A stretch of 64,000 nt of DNA, taken from positions 124,001 through 188,000 of the forward strand of contig NZ_BOVQ01000002.1 of NCBI RefSeq assembly GCF_018403765.1. Reading direction: 5' to 3'. Below the pieces are notes generated by a model that had not been told where the DNA came from, made no database searches, and worked only from the letters and a program-made list of their open reading frames with translations. A program made the position numbers and the translations under genes. Source of the stretch: Lactococcus nasutitermitis. Its GTDB lineage: Bacteria > Bacillota > Bacilli > Lactobacillales > Streptococcaceae. Of the stretch, positions 10,410-18,951 are shown piece by piece (position 1 is the first letter of the stretch; each line of letters starts with the position of its first letter).

Positions 10410-11276
10410 ATGAAATCATATCATACACAGCGTTTAGTTTCTTTAATTTTTCGCTATATCTTATTGGCACTACTTGCTATCATCTGGATAGTTCCTATTG
10501 TTTGGATTATTTTTGCAAGTTTTGCTGAAAACCATGTTGGTTTCGTCTCAACATTCTTCCCAAAAGTGTGGACACTTTCAAACTATGTTGGACTTTTCCA
10601 AAATAAAAGTGGTTCATTTCCCTACTTAAATTGGTTGATAAATACTTTTGCTGTCGCTATTATATCTGCAGCGATTGCAACTTTCATTACTATCATCATG
10701 GCTTACACTTTATCTCGTTTACGTTTCTCTTTCCGCAAACCTTTCTTACAGATTGCTCTTGTACTCGGAATGTTCCCAGGTTTCATGTCAATGATTGCAT
10801 TGTATTATATCTTAAAAGGTTTAAATATGTTAAATCTTGGTGGTTTGGTACTTGTTTATGTCGGTGGTGCTGGATTAGCATTTTACATCGCCAAAGGTTT
10901 CTTTGATACTATTCCACATTCAATTGATGAAGCAGCTATGATTGACGGTGCAAATAAATGGCAGATTTTTACTCATATTACTTTGCCACTCTCACGTCCT
11001 ATCATTGTTTACACAGCTCTTATGGCTTTCATGGGACCTTGGCTTGATTTCATCTTCTCAGGTATTATCCTCGGAAATGACCAAGCTCATCCTGAAAACT
11101 TCACAATCGCTTATGGACTATATATGATGGTTACTGGACAAAAAGGTGCTGCAACGACTTACTTCACACAATTCATCGCTGGTTGTGTGACCATAGCAGT
11201 TCCTATCACAATACTATTCATCATCATGCAAAAATTCTACGTCAACGGTATTACTGCTGGCGCAGACAAAGGATAA
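10410..11276 (+). CDS. malG: maltodextrin ABC transporter permease MalG
   Basis: The protein has 288 residues, about six transmembrane segments and the EAA motif DEAAMIDGANKWQIFTHITL near 172-191. It starts 5 bp after the malF stop, with AAGGAGGG (10393-10400) inside the malF end, so the two genes are tightly coupled. It forms the second half of the maltodextrin channel. Two hairpins with U-tracts end the operon just downstream. Confidence 0.93.
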   Translation: MKSYHTQRLVSLIFRYILLALLAIIWIVPIVWIIFASFAENHVGFVSTFFPKVWTLSNYVGLFQNKSGSFPYLNWLINTFAVAIISAAIATFITIIMAYTLSRLRFSFRKPFLQIALVLGMFPGFMSMIALYYILKGLNMLNLGGLVLVYVGGAGLAFYIAKGFFDTIPHSIDEAAMIDGANKWQIFTHITLPLSRPIIVYTALMAFMGPWLDFIFSGIILGNDQAHPENFTIAYGLYMMVTGQKGAATTYFTQFIAGCVTIAVPITILFIIMQKFYVNGITAGADKG

Positions 11277-11280
11277 TAAG

Positions 11281-11311
11281 AAAACTCTGTCAACAAATTG
11301 ACAGAGTTTTT
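11281..11311 (+). terminator. malEFG terminator
   Basis: AAAACTCTGTCA and TGACAGAGTTTT form a 12-bp stem with a 6-nt loop, followed by a T-tract, immediately after the malG stop. Confidence 0.85.
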
Positions 11312-11317
11312 ATAGAA

Positions 11318-11350
11318 AAAAGTTTTTGACAGTTTTGTCAAAAACTTTTT
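11318..11350 (-). terminator. bidirectional terminator carrying the TTTTGACA palindrome
   Basis: AAGTTTTTGACA-gttt-TGTCAAAAACTT is followed by T on one side and preceded by A on the other. It lies directly after the LCP gene stop and can terminate both strands. Its core is the dispersed palindrome that recurs throughout the window. Confidence 0.8.
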
Positions 11351-11352
11351 TA

Positions 11353-12720
11353 TTATTGTCCAAGAAGTCGCTCAGCTTCTGCTTTATATTTAGGCATATC
11401 AAGAAGAAGTCCCATTCCTCCATAAATATCATAACTATTTTGCCAATCTCCATCAGCTGGAATAGTCGTTGATTTAATACCGTTTTTCAAATCCATAAGT
11501 GTTCCCACACCATGTCCTATAAAGAATGAATTAGGAATATTTGTCATCGTAATCGCACGCGCAGTTCCTAAAGCACTAGAAGCTGTAAAGAGTGTCAGTG
11601 GATTTTTCACTTTAGATGTGATAGTTGCCATCACTTGCTGTTGACGTTTCACACGACCATAATCTCCCTCATCATCATGACGGAAACGTGCATAATTCAA
11701 AAGTGTTCGTCCATTCATCTTTTGTTCACCTTGCTTTATCATCATAAAGATTCCACCCCCATCAGGATAACCAAGTTCATATGCTTGCTCAGAAGTTAAA
11801 GTTTCATCAGACGAAACTTTCCCTTCCGTTGTTGCCAAATCATCAGGAACTGGAACTTCACTCATTTTTTGACCATTAATCGTTGAAAATTTTGCATCAA
11901 TTTTAATTCCATTTGGGAAAAGTGAATCAATAATCGTAGCAAAACTAGAGAAATCAACTATTGCGTAATATTGACATTTCACGCCAAAGTTACGATATAA
12001 GGTTTCGCTCAATAAATTTGCCCCTTGCATAGGGTCTTCCTGTTCGCCAATCGTAAATGCTGCATTTATTTTAACATCGGGTTGGTCAGAGCTACTAACG
12101 TCTTTGATATTAACTAACGTATCTCGCATAAAACTCACAATTTTTGCCTGATGCTTTTTAGTATCCAAATGTAAAACCATGATTGAGTCCGAATGCGCCA
12201 CAGTAGATTTTTGTCCTGGGCGCTGGTCTGCTCCAAGTAAAAGAATGTTTGTTGTCCCATCTGTATTTTTTAAAGCATCAAACTTCTCACTCTTAACAAC
12301 TCCGCCTTCATGTTTTACACCACGTTGGTAACCATGAATAAAGAAACCAACCATCACTACTATAATAAGAAGAATCAGAACAAGAATATTTCTAATCCAA
12401 TGTCGTTTTTTCTTTTTTCTAGGTTTTTTATTCTTCTGTCCAGAGTTTCCAGTTACTTTCTGGCTATTTCTATCAGTATCAGCTTCTCTGAAATCATGAC
12501 TTTGTTCCTGTACATCTGAAAAATTTTCACTACTATCATTTACTTCATTTTCATCATAACTATTAGTAAAATCTTCGGTATAATCAATATTATTCTGAGA
12601 ATAAGATTGATTTCCTTCCAATTCACTGCGCAATGCGTAATATTCTTGTCTTTCCCGAATACTGAGAAAGTCAATATTATGTTTCAAATATTCAAGACGC
12701 TTATATTTTTTTTCATCCAT
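11353..12720 (-). CDS. LytR-CpsA-Psr (LCP) family cell wall glycopolymer ligase
   Basis: LCP enzymes move undecaprenyl-linked glycopolymers onto peptidoglycan outside the membrane. The protein has an acidic, Asn/Ser-rich cytoplasmic N-terminus (about 1-100), a KKKKRHW stop-transfer, one transmembrane helix (about 112-131) and an extracellular LCP domain with HSDSIMVLHLD, SFMRDT and RFRHDDEGDYGRVKRQQQ. Two ATGs compete (12726 and 12720). The promoter -10 box ends 3 bp before the first, so the second, 9 bp from the -10, is the likelier start; neither has a Shine-Dalgarno. The gene stands alone. Confidence 0.88.
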   Translation of the reverse strand: MDEKKYKRLEYLKHNIDFLSIRERQEYYALRSELEGNQSYSQNNIDYTEDFTNSYDENEVNDSSENFSDVQEQSHDFREADTDRNSQKVTGNSGQKNKKPRKKKKRHWIRNILVLILLIIVVMVGFFIHGYQRGVKHEGGVVKSEKFDALKNTDGTTNILLLGADQRPGQKSTVAHSDSIMVLHLDTKKHQAKIVSFMRDTLVNIKDVSSSDQPDVKINAAFTIGEQEDPMQGANLLSETLYRNFGVKCQYYAIVDFSSFATIIDSLFPNGIKIDAKFSTINGQKMSEVPVPDDLATTEGKVSSDETLTSEQAYELGYPDGGGIFMMIKQGEQKMNGRTLLNYARFRHDDEGDYGRVKRQQQVMATITSKVKNPLTLFTASSALGTARAITMTNIPNSFFIGHGVGTLMDLKNGIKSTTIPADGDWQNSYDIYGGMGLLLDMPKYKAEAERLLGQ

Positions 12721-12729
12721 TATCATGAT

Positions 12730-12758
12730 ATTATACCAAAATTTAGTATTCCTTGCAA
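12730..12758 (-). promoter_or_regulatory. promoter of the LCP gene, nearly leaderless
   Basis: On the minus strand TTGCAA (12753-12758), a 17-bp spacer and extended TGGTATAAT (-10 at 12730-12735) lie directly against the start codon. Transcription would begin inside or next to the ATGs at 12726/12720. Confidence 0.75.
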
Positions 12759-12780
12759 AATCATATATTACTACATAAAA

Positions 12781-12804
12781 AAATAAAGTCCTAGACAGGT
12801 CCTT
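12781..12804 (-). terminator. weak terminator after cmk
   Basis: On the minus strand AAGGACCT-gtct-AGGACTT is an imperfect stem overlapping the cmk stop, followed by TATTTTTTTA. Confidence 0.5.
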
Positions 12805-13477
12805 ATTTTCTATGTTCGCTAAGTTCTTTTACCTTTTCTTCGATAAAAGTAACAACATCTTTAATTGTTTTTCCCGTACTATCACATAAAATAGCATCTG
12901 CAGCTTGTTTAAGAGGAGAAATCTCGCGTGTACTGTCTTTTCTATCTCGTTCAGATATTTCCACTTTTAACTGTTCAAGATTTGTTGGAATACCTTTTGC
13001 TAGATTTTCTTTGTAGCGACGTTCAGCGCGCTCATCAACAGAAGCAATCAAAAAAATCTTTAATTCCGCATCTGGTAAAACGACTGTTCCAATATCACGG
13101 CCATCCATAATAATCCTACCATTGCTCGCAATCCTTTGTTGCTCTGCGACTAAAAATTCTCGAATTTCTGGAAAAGCAGAGATTTTAGATACAGCATTTG
13201 TTACTTCATTTGTCCGAATAACATCTGTAACTTCTTCTTCCCCAAGAAATACCTGTTGTCCGTTTTGAGAATTTTTAAAAGAAATAGGGTTTTGACTAAT
13301 GATAGAAATAATTTTCTGCACATCACCTGTTTTATTCTGCAAAGCAACCAGTGTCGCTACACGATACATTGCTCCTGTATCCAGATAAATTAAATCAAGG
13401 TCTTTAGCTACAAGCTTAGCAACTGTTGATTTTCCACTAGATGCTGGTCCATCTACTGCAATTCGTAATTTTTTCAT
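12803..13477 (-). CDS. cmk: cytidylate kinase
   Basis: CMP kinase phosphorylates (d)CMP to (d)CDP using ATP. The 224-residue protein has the P-loop [11 protein letters not shown] at 10-20, LDTGAMYR at about 33-40 and GRDIGTVV, all typical of the family, at standard length. The start is ATG with AGGA upstream. A promoter with TGCTATAAT (-10 at 13533-13538) precedes it, so it has its own promoter downstream of the LysM gene terminator. The order fer-LysM-cmk is common in streptococci and lactococci. Confidence 0.95.
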   Translation of the reverse strand: MKKLRIAVDGPASSGKSTVAKLVAKDLDLIYLDTGAMYRVATLVALQNKTGDVQKIISIISQNPISFKNSQNGQQVFLGEEEVTDVIRTNEVTNAVSKISAFPEIREFLVAEQQRIASNGRIIMDGRDIGTVVLPDAELKIFLIASVDERAERRYKENLAKGIPTNLEQLKVEISERDRKDSTREISPLKQAADAILCDSTGKTIKDVVTFIEEKVKELSEHRK

Positions 13478-13558
13478 CTTTTTTCCTAATTATTTATAAT
13501 ATCTTGTCAAAAAATATTTTCTGACTTTATCTATTATAGCAATTAATTCTAATTATTG

Positions 13559-13588
13559 AAAATTTCTGCCAGATTGACAGAAATTTTT
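13559..13588 (-). terminator. terminator of the LysM gene
   Basis: On the minus strand AAAATTTCTG and CAGAAATTTT flank a short loop and are followed by T-rich sequence. It lies 20 bp after the LysM gene stop. Confidence 0.7.
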
Positions 13589-13609
13589 AGTTAATAAATG
13601 AAGAAAAGT

Positions 13610-14107
13610 TTATTTCAGCTTAAGAACTTGGCCAGGAGAAATTGCTGAGCCATCAGCATTATAACCTTCTGCTGAAATATTATTCAAACTTGCAATTTGT
13701 TCCCAAGGAACGCCTGTCTTTGATGCAATCGCAGAAGGTGTATCACCTGCAACGATTGTATAAGTCGCTCCTGTTGCTGCACTACTGCTCGTACTTGTCG
13801 AACTTTGACTCACACTGCTACTTGAGCTTTGGGCTGTTGAAATCGTACTCTTTGCAGAACTTGACACACTCGTCTCACTATGAAAACTATGGACAATACT
13901 CGCATTATTCTGTGCCTGACTATTCCAGAGAACAAAGCCTAGAGCTACAAAAACAAAGAGAAACAGCACTATAACAAGAAAAGTTAAAAAACGCGTTGAT
14001 AATGGTTTTTTATTTTGTGATTTTTTGCGACTTTCTCGTTTCAAATCATTTGGTTCTTCACGCATTGCTTTATAAATTTCATTATCCCATGGTCCTTTCG
14101 TTGCCAC
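13610..14107 (-). CDS. membrane-anchored LysM domain surface protein
   Basis: The 165-residue protein has three parts. A basic cytoplasmic N-terminus (1-40, WDNEIYKAMREEP-type start) precedes a transmembrane helix (about 40-62) and a Ser/Thr-rich linker. A C-terminal LysM domain (about 113-165, TYTIVAGDTPSAIASKTGVP) should bind peptidoglycan. It resembles the SAG1386/EF1546 family found next to cmk and ferredoxin in related cocci. The start is GTG at 14107 with AAAGGA upstream. It could be a cell-wall tether or a division-related protein; no catalytic domain is present. Confidence 0.82.
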   Translation of the reverse strand: MATKGPWDNEIYKAMREEPNDLKRESRKKSQNKKPLSTRFLTFLVIVLFLFVFVALGFVLWNSQAQNNASIVHSFHSETSVSSSAKSTISTAQSSSSSVSQSSTSTSSSAATGATYTIVAGDTPSAIASKTGVPWEQIASLNNISAEGYNADGSAISPGQVLKLK

Positions 14108-14153
14108 AACTTTTTCCTTTCTTTTTTGAGATTTTTTTATTATTATTTTACTT

Positions 14154-14375
14154 ATGAAGATAAAAATTATTCCTGAAAAATGTATCGCTTGTGGACTGTG
14201 CCATTTAGAGGCAGCTGATGTTTTTGATTATTCAGACGACGGCATTGTTAAATTCTATAATAGTAATCAGCTTGAGAAATCTTTCCCCGAAACCTCTTCT
14301 CTTATTTCCGCAGTCAAAAAGTGTCCTAGCTCCGCACTTCAAATTGTAGATGATAAAAATTTCAATTCTCGTTAA
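14154..14375 (+). CDS. fer: ferredoxin, single [4Fe-4S] cluster type
   Basis: This is a 73-residue acidic electron-transfer protein. The CIACGLC motif and the distal KKCP cysteine supply four ligands for one iron-sulfur cluster, as in small Firmicutes ferredoxins. It diverges from the LysM gene across 46 bp. No Shine-Dalgarno is visible; a TATTAT lies 7 bp before the ATG, so the mRNA may be leaderless, though the -35 is poor. A short hairpin after the stop lacks a T-tract. Confidence 0.85.
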   Translation: MKIKIIPEKCIACGLCHLEAADVFDYSDDGIVKFYNSNQLEKSFPETSSLISAVKKCPSSALQIVDDKNFNSR

Positions 14376-14639
14376 TTCTACTCCAAAGTAGCATTTCGTC
14401 AAAAAATAATTCCTATCTTTTATTTTACCATAAGTTTTCAATTTCATAAATATTTTGTATTAAACTTCGATAAAATAAACGAGTTTTCATTGCTTTTTTA
14501 TAGCAAAAAGCCGTTATTTATTCCATATTATGAATATTTACTGTTATTTTTTAATAATTTTATTTTTTTTATTTAATTAAAATAGCAAAATTTCCTCTAT
14601 TAAAAATTTATAACTTACAAGAAAAAAATAATAAAAAAA

Positions 14640-14690
14640 CTCGCAAACGTTTTCTTAATATTTGATTAAGTTTTATGAGTGTAGTATAAT
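14640..14690 (+). promoter_or_regulatory. ptn operon promoter with adjacent cre site
   Basis: TTGATT (14662-14667), a 17-bp spacer and TATAAT (14685-14690). The box CTCGCAAACGTTTTCT (about 14640-14655), matching cre elements, sits immediately upstream of the -35, so CcpA could act here. The preceding 14376-14639 is very AT-rich with A/T tracts and shows no gene. Confidence 0.7.
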
Positions 14691-14741
14691 GGTTAAGTAA
14701 TGATTTTATTATTATAATCTTATATTAGGAGGTTACTCAAA

Positions 14742-15731
14742 TTGAGTATCGGAATTGTTATTGCGAGCCATGGCGAATTCGCCGCAGGTATCAAGCAATC
14801 TGCAACAATGATTTTTGGTGAGCAAGAAAAGACGCAAGTCGTCACTTTCATGCCTAACCAAGGTCCAGCAGATTTACACGCCCAAATCGAATCAGCTATC
14901 GCAACATTTGATGCCGATGATGAAGTTCTCATTCTTGCTGATTTGTGGAGCGGTTCTCCATTCAATCAATCAAGCGCTGTTCTTAATGAACACCCTGAAC
15001 GCAAGATTGCTATCATCACAGGTCTCAACTTACCAATGCTGATTCAAGCCTATACAGAGCGCATGATGGATGCGTCTGCAGGGGTTGAAAAAGTCGTGGC
15101 TAACATCATGAAAGAAGCCAAAGAAGGCATACGTGTTCTTCCAGAAGAGCTTCAACCTAAAGAAACTGCCTCTGTTGCCGCCGCTGGCGAAGCACAAGGC
15201 GCAATTCCTGAAGGAACTGTTATCGGTGATGGAAAGATTAAAATTAATCTTGTCCGTATTGATACGCGTTTACTTCATGGACAAGTCGCTACTGCTTGGA
15301 CTCCAGAGTCAAAAGCAGACCGTATCATCGTTGTATCTGACAATGTTGCGAAAGATGAAATGCGTAGAACATTGATTGAGCAAGCTGCTCCTTCTGGAGT
15401 TCATGCAAATGTCATTCCAATTCAAAAGATGATTGAAGTTGCTAAGGATCCACGTTTTGGTGGAACTCATGCCTTCCTGCTCTTTGAAAATCCTGAAGAC
15501 GCTTTAGCTATCGTGGAAGCGGTTCCCGATTTGATTTCTACAATCAATGTTGGTTCTATGGCTCATTCAACCGGAAAAACAATGCTTAATAGTGTCCTTT
15601 CAGCAGACCAAACAGACGTTGCTGCATTTGAAAAAATGCGCGATCTTGGTGTGACATTTGATGTCCGTAAAGTGCCGAATGACTCTAAATCTGACTTGTT
15701 CGCTTTGATTCAAAAAGCAAACATTAAATAA
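14742..15731 (+). CDS. ptnA: mannose/glucose PTS, fused IIAB component
   Basis: This 329-residue cytoplasmic phosphotransfer protein has an N-terminal EIIA-Man domain with SHGEF (phospho-His10), an Ala/Glu linker (about 138-160) and a EIIB domain with [12 protein letters not shown] (phospho-His179). It passes phosphate from HPr to incoming glucose, mannose or glucosamine through IIC/IID. The start codon is TTG, with AGGAGG (14727-14732) 9 bp upstream; the family N-terminus ([13 protein letters not shown]) supports this start. First gene of ptnABCD. Confidence 0.94.
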   Translation: MSIGIVIASHGEFAAGIKQSATMIFGEQEKTQVVTFMPNQGPADLHAQIESAIATFDADDEVLILADLWSGSPFNQSSAVLNEHPERKIAIITGLNLPMLIQAYTERMMDASAGVEKVVANIMKEAKEGIRVLPEELQPKETASVAAAGEAQGAIPEGTVIGDGKIKINLVRIDTRLLHGQVATAWTPESKADRIIVVSDNVAKDEMRRTLIEQAAPSGVHANVIPIQKMIEVAKDPRFGGTHAFLLFENPEDALAIVEAVPDLISTINVGSMAHSTGKTMLNSVLSADQTDVAAFEKMRDLGVTFDVRKVPNDSKSDLFALIQKANIK

Positions 15732-15748
15732 AAGGAGAAATAACTAAA

Positions 15749-16567
15749 ATGAGTGTTATATCTGTAATTTTGGTCGTCCTTGTCGCGTTCCTTGCTGGAC
15801 TCGAAGGAATTCTCGACCAATGGCAATTTCACCAACCTATTCTCGCTTGTACATTGATTGGCCTTGTAACAGGTCATCTGGCAGCGGGTATCTTGCTTGG
15901 TGGTGCTCTTCAAATGATTGCCCTTGGTTGGGCAAATATCGGTGCCGCTGTTGCACCTGATGCTGCTCTTGCTTCTGTCGCTTCTGCACTTTTGATGGTC
16001 AAAGGTTGGGACTGGAGTCAAGGCACACCTACTGTTCAAGATTTGCAAACATTTATTGCGTCTGCTATCGTTCTTGCAACAGCCGGTCTTGTTCTTACAA
16101 CTCTTGTACGTTTTATCAACGTTGGTACTGTTCACTTGGCTGATGCCGCTGCTGAACGTGGTTCTTACTCTGGTGTTCAAGGTTGGCATATGTTTGCTCT
16201 CCTTCTCCAAGGTTTGCGTATTGCCATTCCTGCAGCTATCATCACAGCCGTTCCTGCACACGTTGTTGCTGATGCCTTGAACGCTATTCCTGATTGGCTC
16301 AAAGGTGGTCTTGCTGTTGGTGGTGGTATGGTCGTTGTCGTTGGTTATGCAATGGTTATCAACATCATGGCAACTGCTGAAATCTGGCCATTCTTCTTCC
16401 TTGGTTTCGTCCTTGCTCCTATCACTCAAATCACTTTGATTGGTATGGGTATCTTGGGTGTCGTTCTTGCTTTGGTTTACTTGACTCTTTCTGAAAACAA
16501 AGGTTCTGGTAACGGCGGTGCTGCTGGTAGTGGCGACCCAATCGGCGATATTCTGAACGATTATTAA
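15749..16567 (+). CDS. ptnC: mannose/glucose PTS IIC component
   Basis: This 272-residue membrane protein of the EII-Man IIC family (PTS_EIIC_4) has multiple hydrophobic segments and a Gly/Ser-rich C-terminal tail. With IID it forms the sugar channel. AAAGGAG lies 9 bp before the ATG, and the gap to the IIAB gene is 17 bp. In related bacteria IIC and IID together are the receptor of class IIa bacteriocins and lactococcin A. Confidence 0.94.
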   Translation: MSVISVILVVLVAFLAGLEGILDQWQFHQPILACTLIGLVTGHLAAGILLGGALQMIALGWANIGAAVAPDAALASVASALLMVKGWDWSQGTPTVQDLQTFIASAIVLATAGLVLTTLVRFINVGTVHLADAAAERGSYSGVQGWHMFALLLQGLRIAIPAAIITAVPAHVVADALNAIPDWLKGGLAVGGGMVVVVGYAMVINIMATAEIWPFFFLGFVLAPITQITLIGMGILGVVLALVYLTLSENKGSGNGGAAGSGDPIGDILNDY

Positions 16568-16586
16568 GAAAGGAGACTTATAAAAA

Positions 16587-17648
16587 ATGGAAAATTCAAA
16601 TAAAAAGTTCCACCTTTCTAAAAACGAACGTTTCAGCGTTATGCTTCGCTCAATGTTCTTGCAAGGTTCTTGGAACTATGAACGTATGCAAAACCTTGGT
16701 TTCCTCTATGCATTAATTCCTGCATTGAAGAAATTCTACCCTGCTGGTTCTGACGAAGCAAAAGCTGCTTTGAAACGCCACATGGAATTCTTTAATACTC
16801 ACCCATATCCTGCTGCTCCTATCATCGGTGTTACTCTTGCCCTTGAAGAAGAAAAAGCAAATGGTGTTGAAGTTGATGATGCCGCTATCCAAGGTGTTAA
16901 AGTTGGTATGATGGGGCCTCTCGCCGGTGTTGGTGATCCTGTCTTCTGGTTTACACTTCGTCCTATTATTGGTGCGCTTGGTGCTTCTCTGGCTTTGACT
17001 GGCTCTATCGTTGGCCCTATCCTCTTCTTCGTTTTGTGGAATGCTATCCGTATCGCTTTCTTATGGTACACACAAGAATTTGGTTACAAACAAGGTACTG
17101 CAATCACTTCTGATCTCGGTGGTGGTTTGCTTCAAAAAGTTACTAAAGGTGCTTCTATCCTTGGTATGTTTATCCTTGGTGTATTGATTCAACGTTGGGT
17201 AAGTATTAGCTTTACTGGTACTAACGCAATGCTTCCTAAACAACCTCTTGCTGATGGTGCTTATACTGGTGAATGGATTTCTCATGCACACAATATTGGT
17301 ACAGCTGCAAGTCCAATTTGGGCAGCTACTGGTTCTTCTCACATTGTTGATGCTGGAACTTCTGGTGCTCACTATGTAGCCGTAGGTAATCTTGGAAATA
17401 TCAATATCAGTGGTTCTTCACTTGGCAATATGCTTGGTCAAGTAGGTAGTGGTCTTGGTCTTAATCCATTTAAACAACAATCATTATCTGACGTGTTCAA
17501 TTCATTAATTCCTGGTTTTATCGCTCTTCTCTTGACTTTCCTTGTCATCTGGATTTTGCGTAAATGGAAAAACCGTAACGCACCGTTGGTTATTATCATT
17601 GGACTCTTTGTATTAGGTATTCTCTTGCACGTTGCAGGTCTTGCTTAA
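16587..17648 (+). CDS. ptnD: mannose/glucose PTS IID component with enlarged external loop
   Basis: EII-Man IID is the second membrane subunit. The N-terminal part is canonical (FSVMLRSMFLQGSWNYERMQ, GPLAGVGDPVFW). At 353 residues it is longer than the 283-307 I know for Escherichia coli ManZ and Lactococcus lactis PtnD. The excess lies between membrane segments at about 190-206 and 306-325, in a Gly/Ser/Ala/Asn-rich stretch (about 207-305) predicted outside the cell. AAAGGAGA precedes the ATG. A terminator follows. Confidence 0.93.
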   Translation: MENSNKKFHLSKNERFSVMLRSMFLQGSWNYERMQNLGFLYALIPALKKFYPAGSDEAKAALKRHMEFFNTHPYPAAPIIGVTLALEEEKANGVEVDDAAIQGVKVGMMGPLAGVGDPVFWFTLRPIIGALGASLALTGSIVGPILFFVLWNAIRIAFLWYTQEFGYKQGTAITSDLGGGLLQKVTKGASILGMFILGVLIQRWVSISFTGTNAMLPKQPLADGAYTGEWISHAHNIGTAASPIWAATGSSHIVDAGTSGAHYVAVGNLGNINISGSSLGNMLGQVGSGLGLNPFKQQSLSDVFNSLIPGFIALLLTFLVIWILRKWKNRNAPLVIIIGLFVLGILLHVAGLA

Positions 17649-17665
17649 TCTTAGACATTATATAG

Positions 17666-17693
17666 AAAAAGCTTCTCTTGGGAGGCTTTTTTC
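17666..17693 (+). terminator. ptn operon terminator
   Basis: AAAAAGC and GCTTTTTT flank an inner TC/GA pairing; the stem ends in a T-tract 18 bp after the ptnD stop. Confidence 0.82.
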
Positions 17694-17716
17694 TTTGTTA
17701 AAAATCAGGATATACA

Positions 17717-17745
17717 TTGTAAATAAAGCCTTTTCGTGGTACAAT
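17717..17745 (+). promoter_or_regulatory. manO1 promoter, leaderless type
   Basis: TTGTAA (17717-17722), a 17-bp spacer and extended TGGTACAAT (-10 at 17740-17745). Only 6 bp separate the -10 from the ATG at 17752, and there is no Shine-Dalgarno, so the transcript should start at or next to the start codon. Confidence 0.7.
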
Positions 17746-17751
17746 AAGTAT

Positions 17752-18129
17752 ATGGTAGAATCAATAAATACACGTGCAGATTTGGCTACTGAAGCCATTG
17801 CCTATCTTGGCTTCCCCAAGTATGGTAAAATTATGATTGGTGATAAAGGAATGGAATTTTTCAGCGATCGAAATGTTGCAGATAATATGGCTTTCCCATG
17901 GGCATCCATTCGTGCCGTTGAAGGTCGTGTGACACATGATAAAAAAATCGGAAAAAACTTTTATCTTATCCTGAATAATAAACATAAAATTCGTTTTTCT
18001 TCTCGTCAAGCTGGTCATATCTTAAAACTTGTTCGTGATAATATCGGCAATGACAATGTAGTAAAGTCTTCCACATTTGTCGGTACTTTTGCGAAAGCTT
18101 TTAAGAGAATCGGAAAAAAGAAAAAATAG
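17752..18129 (+). CDS. manO: DUF956 family protein (ManO), copy 1
   Basis: This 125-residue cytoplasmic protein of the DUF956 family is typically encoded beside mannose-family PTS genes and thought to modulate that operon. The start at 17752 is preferred over an upstream in-frame codon because a promoter lies immediately before it and the N-terminus then aligns with copy 2. It ends with a basic tail (KRIGKKKK). It converges on yitT copy 1. A related manO/yitT pair follows, suggesting duplication. Confidence 0.85.
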   Translation: MVESINTRADLATEAIAYLGFPKYGKIMIGDKGMEFFSDRNVADNMAFPWASIRAVEGRVTHDKKIGKNFYLILNNKHKIRFSSRQAGHILKLVRDNIGNDNVVKSSTFVGTFAKAFKRIGKKKK

Positions 18130-18186
18130 TAGTGTTTTATCACTACTATTAGTTAGGCTAAAGTCTCTGTGGCTTTAGTTTTTTTA
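18127..18186. terminator. paired convergent terminators of manO1 and yitT1
   Basis: TAGTAGTG-ttttat-CACTACTA (18127-18148) is followed on the minus strand by TTTTTTC and ends yitT1. CTAAAG-n9-CTTTAG (18159-18179) followed by TTTTTTT on the plus strand ends manO1. Confidence 0.78.
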
Positions 18187-18840
18187 ATTTCTTAAAAAGT
18201 TTAATTTCAATTTGTCGAGAGTCTTTTGACGATAATCTGCTCGTCCTACAAAACGAGTGACTTTACTAAAAATGAAACAAGATAAAAGAGTAACAGCAAA
18301 ATGGGGAAGTGCCAAATAAGTCAAAAGTGAGAGAACCATAACGACAATATCAATTGCAAACAACACGCGGTCAATAGTAAAATTCCATTGGTCTTCGAGA
18401 ATACGACTTAAAAGAAGCGAACCGCCAAAGGTTCCTTCTGAAATTACGACAAGTCCTGCACCAATACCTGATAGAATACCGTCACATATCCCCGCATAAA
18501 TCAGATGGTCAAATTGAAAACCACTAATACCCATCGCTTCAAAAATAAGCATCCATATACTCATCGCTGCTGCTCCGGGTAAACTTAACAAAAGTTCACG
18601 TTGACTCAGCAGACGCCAACCGAAGAAGAAAAGTGGAATATTGATAACGAAAAATGTAAGAGCAGGGTTAATCTGAAAGACAAAGTTAAAGAAAACAGAA
18701 AATCCTGCAATACCATTACTTGCTAGAAGGTTAGGAAGAACAAAAAGACGGACGGATAAAATATACAATCCAACTCCAATAAGTAATATGGTCAGGTCTT
18801 TAACAAACTTTTTATCAATTTTTGTTTCTAAAATTTTCAC
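18184..18840 (-). CDS. YitT family membrane protein, copy 1
   Basis: This 218-residue protein has about five to six transmembrane segments and the YitT/DUF161 motifs (LASNGIAGFSV, GILSGIGAGLVV, GTFGGSLLL). It lacks the C-terminal DUF2179 domain of the usual 280-residue members and ends instead in SKVTRFVGRADYRQ. The start is GTG at 18840 with AGGAG upstream. The function of the family is unsettled. It is clearly paralogous to copy 2 at 19427-20083, with the same length and C-terminus. Confidence 0.8.
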   Translation of the reverse strand: MKILETKIDKKFVKDLTILLIGVGLYILSVRLFVLPNLLASNGIAGFSVFFNFVFQINPALTFFVINIPLFFFGWRLLSQRELLLSLPGAAAMSIWMLIFEAMGISGFQFDHLIYAGICDGILSGIGAGLVVISEGTFGGSLLLSRILEDQWNFTIDRVLFAIDIVVMVLSLLTYLALPHFAVTLLSCFIFSKVTRFVGRADYRQKTLDKLKLNFLRN

Positions 18841-18906
18841 TTTAAACTCCTTTTTTCTTAGTTTAGTTTTTATATATCATTAGTCAATCTATAGCTTTTT
18901 ATATGG

Positions 18907-18941
18907 TATAATAAGAGTATCAAATGACAATAGAATAAGGA
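18907..18941 (+). promoter_or_regulatory. manO2 promoter and ribosome binding site
   Basis: Extended TGGTATAAT (-10 at 18907-18912) has a poor -35. AAGGA (18937-18941) lies about 10 bp before a TTG start, so unlike copy 1 this mRNA has a leader. Confidence 0.6.
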
Positions 18942-18951
18942 TCTGAAGATA

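Noticed and set aside
15710-16429. 239-codon minus-strand ORF antisense to ptnC
   Set aside because: It is the complementary frame of a strongly coding gene, has no ribosome binding site or domain, and is low-complexity Cys/Ser/Asn/Thr-rich.
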